A stretch of DNA of 64,000 bases, from NCBI GenBank assembly GCA_008125075.1, contig VLTH01000002.1:1781451-1845450 (forward strand), read 5' to 3'. A program made the translations under genes and the position numbers. Positions 46,623 to 54,841 of this stretch are shown piece after piece; the stretch's first letter is position 1; each line of letters opens with the position of its first letter. The notes beneath the pieces were generated by a model, which searched no databases, had not been told where the DNA came from, and worked only from the letters and a program-made list of their open reading frames with translations. The DNA is from Acetivibrio alkalicellulosi (GTDB lineage Bacteria; Bacillota; Clostridia; Acetivibrionales; Acetivibrionaceae).

Positions 46623-48524
46623 TCATCCAACTTTTTTTGTTTTATGAATATCGTTTGAATCTTTATACTCAGGAACTATTCTTCTCATTATCACATCTAC
46701 CTCTTCAGCTCTTTCTTCCACTAAAATTTCTCTTAACCAGTTCAATTTATTATTTAATTCATTATAATCAAACTTAACAGGCTTTCCAATAAAAATCTTT
46801 TGATGCTTTGTTTCTGTTATCCCCTCTTCTGCAAGTAATAGCTCTTCAAAGAGCTTCTCACCTGGACGAAGGCCTGAGTAATGTATTTTGATATCCTTAT
46901 CTGGCTCAAACCCTGACAGCTTTATTAGATCCCTTGCCAAATCAACAATCTTTACTGGCTCACCCATGTCAAGAATAAAAATCTCTCCACCTTTTGCCAT
47001 AGAACCAGCTTGAATTACCAGTTGAACAGCTTCAGGAATAGTCATAAAGTACCTTATTATATCTGGGTGGGTTACAGTGACAGGTCCCCCAGCTACTATT
47101 TGCTTTTTAAAGTGTGGTATAACACTTCCATTGCTACCAAGTACATTTCCAAATCTTACAGCTACAAATTCTGTTTTACTTTTTTTGTCTAAGGACTGTA
47201 TAATCATTTCGGCCGTTCTCTTACTTGCACCCATTATATTAGTTGGATTTACAGCCTTGTCAGTTGATATTAAAACAAATCTTTTTGTATTATATTTATC
47301 TGCGCACTCAGCAACATTTAATGTTCCAAATACATTGTTTTTTATTGCCTCAGCAGGATTTGCCTGCATTAATGGCACATGTTTGTGAGCTGCTGCATGA
47401 AATACAACACCGGGTCTATATTTTTCAAAAATACATTCCATTCTTTTTCGATCCCTTATTGATGCAATTATAACCTCAAGGTTTAAGTCCTTGTGATTTC
47501 TAATAAGTTCTTGCTGTATCTCGTATGCACTGTTCTCATAAATGTCTAATATAATAAGCTGCTTAGGATTGAAAGTTGCTATCTGACGGCATAACTCACT
47601 TCCTATTGAGCCTCCTCCTCCAGTTACCAACACAACTTCCGAACTTATATACTTACATATTTCTGTTAAATTGACCTTTATAGGATCTCTTCCAAGTAGA
47701 TCCTCTATATTTACGTCTCTTATTTTCTTTACATTTACTTGTCCATTAATGAGCTCAAACACTCCAGGTATTGTTTTTAACTTGCACCTTGTCTCTTTAC
47801 ATATATTGACCATTTCTTTTATTTCCATTTTACCTGCTGATGGAATAGCAATAATGATTTCATCAATCTTTTTTAATTTTACTATTTCATGTATATCATT
47901 TCTTGTACCTAATATTGGTACTCCATGAATTTTTGCCATCTTTTTTGATGGATTGTCATCAACTACTGCTACAGGATATTTCATTAATTGTAGATTGTCA
48001 AAAAGCTCTTGAATCACCATTGAGCCAGCCTCGCCACCTCCAACAATCAAAACCTTTTTACGCTCTGACAAAAGACCATGAAAATATACATTTTTAGCAC
48101 GCCTAAAAGCACGATATGAAAATCGTATTCCTCCTACAAAAAATACAATTAAAATAGGAAACAATACATAATAACTCTGAGGAAAATCAATATACAGGAT
48201 ATGCTGATATAAGATATACAATAGTCCTCCACCAGAAATTGAAGCAAATATAATATTATTCATTTCTTCAATACTAGCAAAGCGCCATATACTTTTGTAA
48301 AGATTAAAAATTCGAAATATTATAAGAAAAGCAATAGTGGTAATTATGTAGCTTTTTTGAAAACTAAGAAAGTATCTAGCTGGAATACTAAATTCTGTTC
48401 TTATAAAAATTGCTCCTAATGATGCAACATTAATCAATATTATGTCTATTAATAATAATATTGACTTTCTGTAGGTTAAATTGAGACTTAGACCCCTTTT
48501 TAGCTTTGAAACTACAGCATACAT
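46623..48524 (-). CDS. Nucleotide-sugar 4,6-dehydratase (PglF/CapD/WbpM-like)
   Basis: 633 residues from ATG 48524, chosen for GGGGGA 6-9 nt upstream. Four N-terminal membrane helices, a first Rossmann motif KVLIVGGGEAGSMVIQEL, and a second VLVTGGGGSIGSELCRQIA. The catalytic region reads STDKAVNPTNIMGASKR, the altered triad (Met for Tyr) of UDP-GlcNAc 4,6-dehydratases, and ends with HSGLRPGEKLFEELL-like sequence. It makes a 4-keto-6-deoxy sugar. First gene of unit A, with its own promoter and a 250-nt leader. Confidence 0.92.
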   Translation of the reverse strand: MYAVVSKLKRGLSLNLTYRKSILLLIDIILINVASLGAIFIRTEFSIPARYFLSFQKSYIITTIAFLIIFRIFNLYKSIWRFASIEEMNNIIFASISGGGLLYILYQHILYIDFPQSYYVLFPILIVFFVGGIRFSYRAFRRAKNVYFHGLLSERKKVLIVGGGEAGSMVIQELFDNLQLMKYPVAVVDDNPSKKMAKIHGVPILGTRNDIHEIVKLKKIDEIIIAIPSAGKMEIKEMVNICKETRCKLKTIPGVFELINGQVNVKKIRDVNIEDLLGRDPIKVNLTEICKYISSEVVLVTGGGGSIGSELCRQIATFNPKQLIILDIYENSAYEIQQELIRNHKDLNLEVIIASIRDRKRMECIFEKYRPGVVFHAAAHKHVPLMQANPAEAIKNNVFGTLNVAECADKYNTKRFVLISTDKAVNPTNIMGASKRTAEMIIQSLDKKSKTEFVAVRFGNVLGSNGSVIPHFKKQIVAGGPVTVTHPDIIRYFMTIPEAVQLVIQAGSMAKGGEIFILDMGEPVKIVDLARDLIKLSGFEPDKDIKIHYSGLRPGEKLFEELLLAEEGITETKHQKIFIGKPVKFDYNELNNKLNWLREILVEERAEEVDVIMRRIVPEYKDSNDIHKTKKVG

Positions 48525-48565
48525 TTTTAAAATCCCCCAATACACCCTTATCTTTGTATAATGGT

Positions 48566-48619
48566 GTGAGTATTACTCTCTTTAATGTCATATCTATTTA
48601 GTTTAATAAGAATACTCAC
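48566..48619 (-). promoter_or_regulatory. 9-bp inverted repeat in the unit A leader
   Basis: GTGAGTATT (48566-48574) and AATACTCAC (48611-48619) are perfect inverted copies 36 bp apart in the leader before the dehydratase gene. It may be a protein-binding site or long-loop hairpin. No U-run follows. The rest of the 48525-48839 gap holds the promoter listed next. Confidence 0.35.
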
Positions 48620-48778
48620 ACAAATACAAGTGGTTTATTTTGTAAAATTGTTGTGAATTTTGCTACGGCATATACATATACTCCCAATTCAGCTCAACAT
48701 AATATTTTTTATATCAAGGAACATATTTCTACAGTTTCATTCTTTTTGTACAAACGCTTAATAATTCCTCGTAAAAAT

Positions 48779-48807
48779 ATAATACCACTTTGCTACTAAA
48801 AAATCAA
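48779..48807 (-). promoter_or_regulatory. Promoter candidate of polysaccharide unit A
   Basis: TTGATT, 17-bp spacer, TATTAT on the minus strand, giving a leader of about 250 nt for the dehydratase gene. This would allow unit A to be expressed apart from the Wzz/kinase operon. Confidence 0.5.
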
Positions 48808-48839
48808 TAACATCACAAAATAACACTATATATTTTTAT

Positions 48840-50246
48840 TTATTCGTACTTATAACTATAATTATATCCATAATATGATGTTTTTCTAAAATCAATCTTT
48901 GTCAATACTGCACCTACTATATTTGCACTAACTCCTTCAAGAGCCTTGCAGGCACGTCTTGCCATATCAATTCTAGTACTTGCACTTGCTATAACAAGTA
49001 CAGTCCCATCTGTTATACCAGCAAGAATAGCAGCATCAGTAACCTGTCCCACAGGTGGAGTATCAAATATAATAACATCGTACTCTGTCTTTACGTGATC
49101 TATAAATGTGTGCATTTTGTTTGAACTGAGCATCTCATATGGATTTGGTGGAACAGGTCCACTTGTTATTATATCCAAGTTAGATATATCAGTATTTTCA
49201 ATAGCCTTATTCTTTATACTATCCTTTGAGTCTGTTAGTATATTTGTTAATCCAACATTATTCTTAACACCAAAATAATGATGCACCTTTGGCTTCCTTA
49301 AGTCTGCATCTACTATAAGCACCTTTTTTCCTGCCTTAGCTAGAGTAACGGCAAGGTTTGCAGCAGTTACAGACTTACCATCACCCATTGATGGGCTAGT
49401 AAATACTATTGTCTTTATTTCCTTGTCTATATTCATATAGTGCAGATTTGTACGCAGCTCCCTAAAGGCTTCAGTAGCTGCTGCTTTAGGATCATTTTTA
49501 GAAATAAGATTTTTTAGGTATTCCTTTTCTAACTCTTTTCTGTTCTTTGATTTATTTTTACCTCTTTTTCCACCACTAAATTTAGGTATTGTACCAATTA
49601 CATTAAGTCCTAATTGTTTTTCAATTTCATCTGGCTTTTTAAACGTATGATCAATAAATTCTAATAGTAAAATAAGCCCAACCCCAAGCATTAACCCCAA
49701 TACACCTGCAACAGCTACATTCATCCGTTTACTCGGTTTAATAGGCGAAGTCGGGGTACTTGCAGTATCAATAACCATAACATTTTTAACTTCAATTATT
49801 TCTGCTGCAAGCTCTTGTATTTCATTTGCCAGTTCATTAACTACATCCATTGCAAGCTGTGGATTATAGTCTTCATAGCTTATCTTAAAGATTCGAGAAT
49901 CCTTAACAGTTCTCACATCTACATTTCTAAGTAGCTTTGCTGGACTTACTCCAAGTTCTTCTCCTACTCTTTCAGCTACAGTTCTTGACTTTAAAAGCTC
50001 TCTGTAGTCTGCTATAAGCTGATTGTTAAGTTGAATATCTCCAATACTAAGTCCACCAATATTTCCACTTTCCTTACCTAAAAATAATGTAGACTCCGAT
50101 CTGTAAATGGGCTTTAGATAATAATTTGTCACTAAATATGCTGAAACAGTAGCTAGTATAAAACAACCAATTATTATATACCACTTTCTAAGAAGCAAAA
50201 ATGAAATCTCTCTTAAGTCTATTTCCTCAAAATCATTTCTTTCCAT
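48840..50246 (-). CDS. Wzz/CpsC-CpsD fusion: chain-length protein with BY-kinase
   Basis: 468 residues from ATG 50246. N-terminal Wzz domain with membrane helices WYIIIGCFILATVSAYLV and VAGVLGLMLGVGLILLLEF. The C-terminal BY-kinase has Walker A SMGDGKSVTAANL, Walker A' VLIVDADLRKPK and Walker B VIIFDTPP, and ends in a Tyr cluster (SYYGYNYSYKYE), the autophosphorylation site. It controls chain length and export. The PHP phosphatase two genes upstream would reverse the phosphorylation. Most Firmicutes split these domains; a single-chain form is seen here. Confidence 0.93.
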   Translation of the reverse strand: MERNDFEEIDLREISFLLLRKWYIIIGCFILATVSAYLVTNYYLKPIYRSESTLFLGKESGNIGGLSIGDIQLNNQLIADYRELLKSRTVAERVGEELGVSPAKLLRNVDVRTVKDSRIFKISYEDYNPQLAMDVVNELANEIQELAAEIIEVKNVMVIDTASTPTSPIKPSKRMNVAVAGVLGLMLGVGLILLLEFIDHTFKKPDEIEKQLGLNVIGTIPKFSGGKRGKNKSKNRKELEKEYLKNLISKNDPKAAATEAFRELRTNLHYMNIDKEIKTIVFTSPSMGDGKSVTAANLAVTLAKAGKKVLIVDADLRKPKVHHYFGVKNNVGLTNILTDSKDSIKNKAIENTDISNLDIITSGPVPPNPYEMLSSNKMHTFIDHVKTEYDVIIFDTPPVGQVTDAAILAGITDGTVLVIASASTRIDMARRACKALEGVSANIVGAVLTKIDFRKTSYYGYNYSYKYE

Positions 50247-50272
50247 AATGCAATGACCCCTTTTCAATTCTA

Positions 50273-50929
50273 TTATATTTCCATCATCAAATGTGAGTAC
50301 ATAAAATATAGCTCTCTACCTCTTGCATAATCACTGCCTAGTGTACTATGAAGATATGATTTTATTTCCTCAAAACCTTCATCTGTAATACCACCATCTA
50401 CAATGCCTTGCAAATAAGCTATATTAACCTTTGAATAAAGCCTTCTTAAATCATCTAAGTCATTCTCGCGAATTCTATTACCATGTTTTTTAATCATTTC
50501 TTCAACCCAATCTTCAGTTAAAAAGTCATTTTCATCAACTGAAGATCCTTCATTTGACGAACCCCCATTACTAGCATTTGTTTCTGGTGATGTATTTTTT
50601 GGGCTTGTATCATCTCCTTCTTCATTTCCATTTGTATCTTTGCCAAAACCACTATCATTATTTCCCTGATTTATTTCTATTTTTCTATCCACTACTGAAT
50701 AGTCAGACCTTCCATTTAATATGTATTCACTACTATCAGTACTCTGTTCTCCAATTGAATTTGCCTCTCTTTCACTTGATGCTCTGGATTTTGATTCAAG
50801 TGCAAAATTGCTGTCTTGATCTTCTACCTCATTTAAACCTCGTGAAGGCGAATTAATAAGTATAGGCAAAACAACTCCTATTAAAATAGTTAAAATCACA
50901 GCCAAGACAATAATGATAATCTTTTTCAT
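50273..50929 (-). CDS. Membrane-anchored protein of unknown function
   Basis: 218 residues, not recognised. One N-terminal membrane helix (IIIIVLAVILTILIGVVLPILI) is followed by about 110 residues of Ser/Asn/Glu/Asp-rich, disordered-looking linker, then a compact helical region of about 80 residues with DWVEEMIKKHGNRIREND, LRRLYSKVNIAYLQGIVDGG and DEGFEEIKSYLHS. The topology suggests an extracytoplasmic C-terminal domain. Placed between the PHP phosphatase and the Wzz/kinase gene, 26 bp from the latter, so a partner in polymer export or its control is plausible (inference). Confidence 0.7.
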   Translation of the reverse strand: MKKIIIIVLAVILTILIGVVLPILINSPSRGLNEVEDQDSNFALESKSRASSEREANSIGEQSTDSSEYILNGRSDYSVVDRKIEINQGNNDSGFGKDTNGNEEGDDTSPKNTSPETNASNGGSSNEGSSVDENDFLTEDWVEEMIKKHGNRIRENDLDDLRRLYSKVNIAYLQGIVDGGITDEGFEEIKSYLHSTLGSDYARGRELYFMYSHLMMEI

Positions 50930-51004
50930 AATTAAAACCCCTTTAAATCATATAAACATGATATGCTTTTATGCTTATAAATGTCTATTTAGAGCACTTT
51001 AAAC

Positions 51005-51793
51005 TTAACTGCTATATCTAATATTCTTAACTATTTCCAGTAAAAAAAAACTTTTTTTTACCTTAGTTAAGTACTCTATATCCTTATTTTCAAGTACCAT
51101 TAAAGGATTGGTATACATAAGTCTCTGAGTATTCTCTAATCCACAAAACTTAATTAATTTGACTTCAAGGTTATCCTTGTTATCTAATAGTCTGTGGGCT
51201 CCATGAGAATCAGATGATACAAGATGCACCATTTCTTCGTTTATAAGTGTTAAGGCTTCTTTTTGTGCCCTTTTGCCATGGTCACCTAGTATACTTCCTG
51301 AATTAATTTGAACTAATGCACCATTGTACACTAAGTCCTTTAATACTCCGCTTTTCCTATATTCTGCTGTATATCGTTCAGGATGTGCTATAATAGGAAC
51401 ATAACCCTCAACTAATAATGAAAAAATTAGACTTGATGCATACTTAGGTACTATATCCATAGCAAACTCTATTAAAATATATCTAGAGTCATTGAGGGTA
51501 AGAATATCATTATTTTTTACCCTTTCAATAGTATTATAATCTGCAAATACCTCCATGCCAGAATAAATGTTAATATCGATATCCTTTTCCTTTAATACTT
51601 TTTTTAAATTACCTACTTTAGATCGTATTAATTGAGGAGTTGGCATATATCCGCCTCCATCAATGAAATGAGGTGTTGCAACTATACCAGTAATTCCAGC
51701 ATCTTTAAGTTTCCTACATAATTCTATTGACTCATCCAAAGATTGCGGACCGTCATCAACTTCATCAAGAATATGACAATGTATGTCAATCAT
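51005..51793 (-). CDS. Tyrosine-protein phosphatase CpsB/YwqE (PHP family)
   Basis: 262 residues. IDIHCHILDEVDDGPQSLDES opens the PHP metal site; ATPHF, EVFADY, IIAHPERY and SSDSHGAH complete it. Manganese-dependent phosphatase that dephosphorylates the BY-kinase encoded two genes downstream. First gene of the control operon, with a good promoter 90 nt upstream. Confidence 0.93.
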   Translation of the reverse strand: MIDIHCHILDEVDDGPQSLDESIELCRKLKDAGITGIVATPHFIDGGGYMPTPQLIRSKVGNLKKVLKEKDIDINIYSGMEVFADYNTIERVKNNDILTLNDSRYILIEFAMDIVPKYASSLIFSLLVEGYVPIIAHPERYTAEYRKSGVLKDLVYNGALVQINSGSILGDHGKRAQKEALTLINEEMVHLVSSDSHGAHRLLDNKDNLEVKLIKFCGLENTQRLMYTNPLMVLENKDIEYLTKVKKSFFLLEIVKNIRYSS

Positions 51794-51889
51794 TTCTTTT
51801 CATCCCTTTATATTTATATTATTGTAAATCATATTATAACTAACTACTACTTCTTAGAAATATCACTTATATTATTTACTACAGCGTAA

Positions 51890-51918
51890 TTATACCATCA
51901 TATTGTTGAAGTCTCAAG
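51890..51918 (-). promoter_or_regulatory. Promoter of the phosphatase / Wzz-kinase operon
   Basis: TTGAGA, 17-bp spacer, TATAAT on the minus strand. Leader about 90 nt. Confidence 0.75.
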
Positions 51919-51937
51919 TAATTTTTTTAAAATTTAA

Positions 51938-51979
51938 TAAATCAGGCAACTGGATAGTTTTACCCCAGCTGCCTGATTA
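51938..51979 (-). terminator. Hairpin after the SLH/PPVTE-repeat gene
   Basis: TAATCAGGCA...CTGG on one side pairs with CCAG...TGCCTGATTA on the other (about 51938-51953 and 51964-51979) with one bulged position. It starts about 15 nt after the stop. The downstream tract is only moderately U-rich. Confidence 0.65.
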
Positions 51980-51994
51980 ACTTCAGTCAATTAT

Positions 51995-54262
51995 TTAATC
52001 TTCATCTTCTTCAGACTCATCTTCTTCAGACTCATCTTCTTCAGACTCATCTTCTTCAGACTCATCTTCTTCAGATTCATCTTCTTCGTCTTCTTCTGAC
52101 TCATCTTCCATTTCAGCTATAAGACCTCTTTCTTCCATAGTCTTATATAAAACAGTAAATGCTTCTGCTCTAGTCACACTTCTCTTTGGTCTGAATGTGT
52201 TGTCTGGATAACCTACAACAATACCAGCATGAACTGATTTTGTTACGTAATCTAACGACCATGAACCTATTTCATCAGCATCAATAAATGATGGTAATTC
52301 TAGACCTTGTTCAGTTGCAATACCAAATGCTTTTAGTATTAGTACAACCATTTCTTCTCTGCTAAGATTTCTTGAAGCTCTAAATGTATTATCTTCATAT
52401 CCAACTATTATTCCTTTATCAACAGCTGTTTGAATAAATCCAGCAGCCCAACCAGGAATTTGTGCACTATCTTCAAATTTCAAGTTTATTTCTTCAGCTG
52501 GTTCTAATCCAGCAGCTCTTACAACAATTACTGACATTTCTGCTCTTGTAATATGATTATCTGGTCTTACAGTACCATCAGGATAACCACTTACAATACC
52601 AAGTTGTGCCAATTTTAATATGTATTCCATAGCCCAGTGGCCGTCTATATCTGAAAAAGGATTAGCAGCTGGTACATCATCGTCTGGTTCAACAATCTCT
52701 GGTGTAGGTGTAGGTGTTGGTGTAGGTGTTGGTGTAGGTGTTGGCGCAGCTGTTGGAACTATTGTTCCTCCTCCGCCGCCTCCTCCACCAGGTGTTGTTG
52801 GTGGTGGTGTTGTTGTTGGTGGTGTTGTCACTGGTGGCTCAGTTACTGGTGGTTCAGTTACTGGTGGTTCAGTTACTGGTGGTTCAGTTACTGGTGGTTC
52901 AGTTACTGGTGGCTCAGTTACTGGTGGTTCAGTTACCGGAGGTTCAGTTACTGGTGGCTCTGTCACTGGTGGCTCTGTCACTGGTGGTTCTGTCACTGGT
53001 GGCTCTGTCACTGGTGGCTCAGTTACTGGTGGTTCAGTTACTGGTGGCTCAGTCACTGGAGGTTCAGTTACTGGTGGCTCAGTTACTGGTGGCTCAGTTA
53101 CTGGTGGCTCAGTTACTGGTGGCTCAGTTACTGGTGGTTCAGTTACTGGTGGCTCAGTTACTGGTGGCTCAGTTACTGGTGGCTCAGTTACTGGTGGTTC
53201 AGTTACTGGTGGCTCTGTTACTGGTGGCTCAGTCGGTGGAACTGGTAATGAACCACTGTAAACTATTCTTCCAAATTCAAATCTTAAATAAGCTTTGAAA
53301 TGATAAATTTCAGTATTAGAATGTTTATTTATTAAATTTTCTACATCTTTAAGGAAATCGTCAAAACTTGTAATGTCCCCTAAAATACCTGTAATTTGAA
53401 GTCCTCTGTCTATCATGCTTTTCATTTCTGAAGGTAAACTTAAAACAAGTCTAACTTTAAAAGTATTGTCTCTATGATCATGTACTGTTGGTGAAAGACT
53501 AGCGTACTGTAACATTCTTAAAAACAACTTTGTACCTAGCTCGTCATACTCATTCCTCATTATCTTTTCATTAATATCATATGCAATTGATTCCCAGCCA
53601 GTTGTGTCTAATTCAATATTTGTTAAGTCAAAAGTTCTTACAACAGTTATAATATTATCTCTTTGAGATTGTGTAAACTCAGTGAATTCTTTAAGGGCTT
53701 CCTCGGTATCATCCCTATCCATACCAAGAAAAATATTATTCACAACATCCACATAATCTAGATATGTACTTTTTGATATGTTAGGAAGAATGTCATCGAT
53801 AAAGTCTATAACAAGCTGTCGTCTTTCATTAATAGTTGTTAGGAAAAGAGCTTCTTTTACAAGCTGTTCAAATTTGCTAACAACTCTGTTTTCCAACTTT
53901 TCCTGAATGTCTTCTAGAATTAATCGTTTTCCCCCATCTGCAAGTAATATTTCCCTTACAACTACGTCAAAATTGTCATTTCGATTCAACTTTGCTAAAA
54001 GTACATTTACTTGACTTCCAGATAAAGCTTTTGCATCGTTTCTTAATGCATCCAATTCGGATTGAGTCAAATTGTCAATAAACTGATTTCTTTCAGCCAA
54101 AGAAAGTGTATAAGCTTCATTTATCACGCTTTGAATACCACTTCCTGCAGACAATTGATTACTGCTTAATACTACCCCACCTGCTAGCAATCCTACAAAT
54201 AGCGCAACTACAATGGCACCAGAAAGAATACTTTGAAACTTTTTGTTAAGGTTACTTTTCAT
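51995..54262 (-). CDS. SLH-domain surface protein with Pro-Pro-Val-Thr-Glu repeats and acidic tail
   Basis: 755 residues. Signal peptide about 1-42. Residues 45-340 are a helical domain not recognised by me. Then come about 27 copies of PPVTE, a Thr/Pro and Gly8 linker, a Pro-Thr run, three SLH modules (about 538-590, 600-655, 660-715; TRAE/SREE motifs), and a C-terminal tail made of repeated ESEED. The SLH modules should hold it to the wall polymer, with the Pro-rich stalk projecting the N-terminal domain. The acidic tail after SLH modules is unusual. It lies next to the polysaccharide control operon but has its own terminator. Confidence 0.88.
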   Translation of the reverse strand: MKSNLNKKFQSILSGAIVVALFVGLLAGGVVLSSNQLSAGSGIQSVINEAYTLSLAERNQFIDNLTQSELDALRNDAKALSGSQVNVLLAKLNRNDNFDVVVREILLADGGKRLILEDIQEKLENRVVSKFEQLVKEALFLTTINERRQLVIDFIDDILPNISKSTYLDYVDVVNNIFLGMDRDDTEEALKEFTEFTQSQRDNIITVVRTFDLTNIELDTTGWESIAYDINEKIMRNEYDELGTKLFLRMLQYASLSPTVHDHRDNTFKVRLVLSLPSEMKSMIDRGLQITGILGDITSFDDFLKDVENLINKHSNTEIYHFKAYLRFEFGRIVYSGSLPVPPTEPPVTEPPVTEPPVTEPPVTEPPVTEPPVTEPPVTEPPVTEPPVTEPPVTEPPVTEPPVTEPPVTEPPVTEPPVTEPPVTEPPVTEPPVTEPPVTEPPVTEPPVTEPPVTEPPVTEPPVTEPPVTEPPVTEPPVTTPPTTTPPPTTPGGGGGGGGTIVPTAAPTPTPTPTPTPTPTPEIVEPDDDVPAANPFSDIDGHWAMEYILKLAQLGIVSGYPDGTVRPDNHITRAEMSVIVVRAAGLEPAEEINLKFEDSAQIPGWAAGFIQTAVDKGIIVGYEDNTFRASRNLSREEMVVLILKAFGIATEQGLELPSFIDADEIGSWSLDYVTKSVHAGIVVGYPDNTFRPKRSVTRAEAFTVLYKTMEERGLIAEMEDESEEDEEDESEEDESEEDESEEDESEEDESEEDED
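52831..53235. repeat. About 27 tandem 15-bp units coding PPVTE
   Basis: Each unit reads CTGGTGGNTCNGTNA on the plus strand with silent third-position variation. The array is in frame with the SLH protein. It is a likely site of copy-number change. The long plus-strand ORF across it is the antisense of a repeat and not a gene. A second 15-bp array at about 52001-52090 encodes the acidic tail. Confidence 0.95.
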
Positions 54263-54482
54263 TGTTGCCCCCCCTATATTTAATCCTTATTATTATTTAA
54301 ACTACAAAAACTCATTTGGGAATTGAATTTTTGTATTTTAATACTATATTATTTTTTATTGGTAAGATTTATCTAAATATTAAGACCGTTGATAAACATA
54401 ATTTTTGAAAGACAGCTTAATAAAATAGTATCACAATTGACATTATATTGCAATATGTATTATTAAAAATAGTTCAAATTTT

Positions 54483-54827
54483 TTATATTATTTTTGGATT
54501 CATTTCTATACCACCTAGAAGATGATAATGCAAATGAAACACCGTCTGTCCGGCACCTTTTCCGCAGTTTGTAATCAACCTGTACCCTTTGTCTTTTATA
54601 CCAAGTTGCTCTGCCACTGCGTTTGCAGCTATGTGAATGTCAATTAAAACGTTAGCATTATCACTGGTAATATCTTTTACACTTTCAATATGCTCTTTTG
54701 GAATAATAAGAACATGGACTGGTGTTGCAGGATTAATGTCTTTTATGGCAATTACTCTTTCGTTTTCATAATAAATAGTTGAAGGTAATTCTTTTTTGAT
54801 TATTTTACAAAAAATACATCCATCCAT
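54483..54827 (-). CDS. HIT family nucleotide-binding protein (HinT-like)
   Basis: 114 residues. CIFCKIIKKELPS at the N-terminus, then HVLIIPKEHIESV and the histidine triad HLHYHLLGG. HinT-type purine-nucleoside phosphoramidase; the wider physiological role is unclear. It lies 14 bp after alaS, with a GGAGG RBS, and is probably cotranscribed. Confidence 0.95.
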   Translation of the reverse strand: MDGCIFCKIIKKELPSTIYYENERVIAIKDINPATPVHVLIIPKEHIESVKDITSDNANVLIDIHIAANAVAEQLGIKDKGYRLITNCGKGAGQTVFHLHYHLLGGIEMNPKII

Positions 54828-54841
54828 TTAATTATCCTCCT

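Noticed and set aside
52831..53235. CRISPR-like array
   Set aside because: Units are 15 bp, contiguous, without spacers, and keep the codon frame of a surface protein.
52620..53298. Long plus-strand ORFs over the SLH gene repeat (Thr-Gly-Gly-Ser and Leu-rich products)
   Set aside because: They are antisense readings of the 15-bp PPVTE array, without an RBS or a plausible composition.
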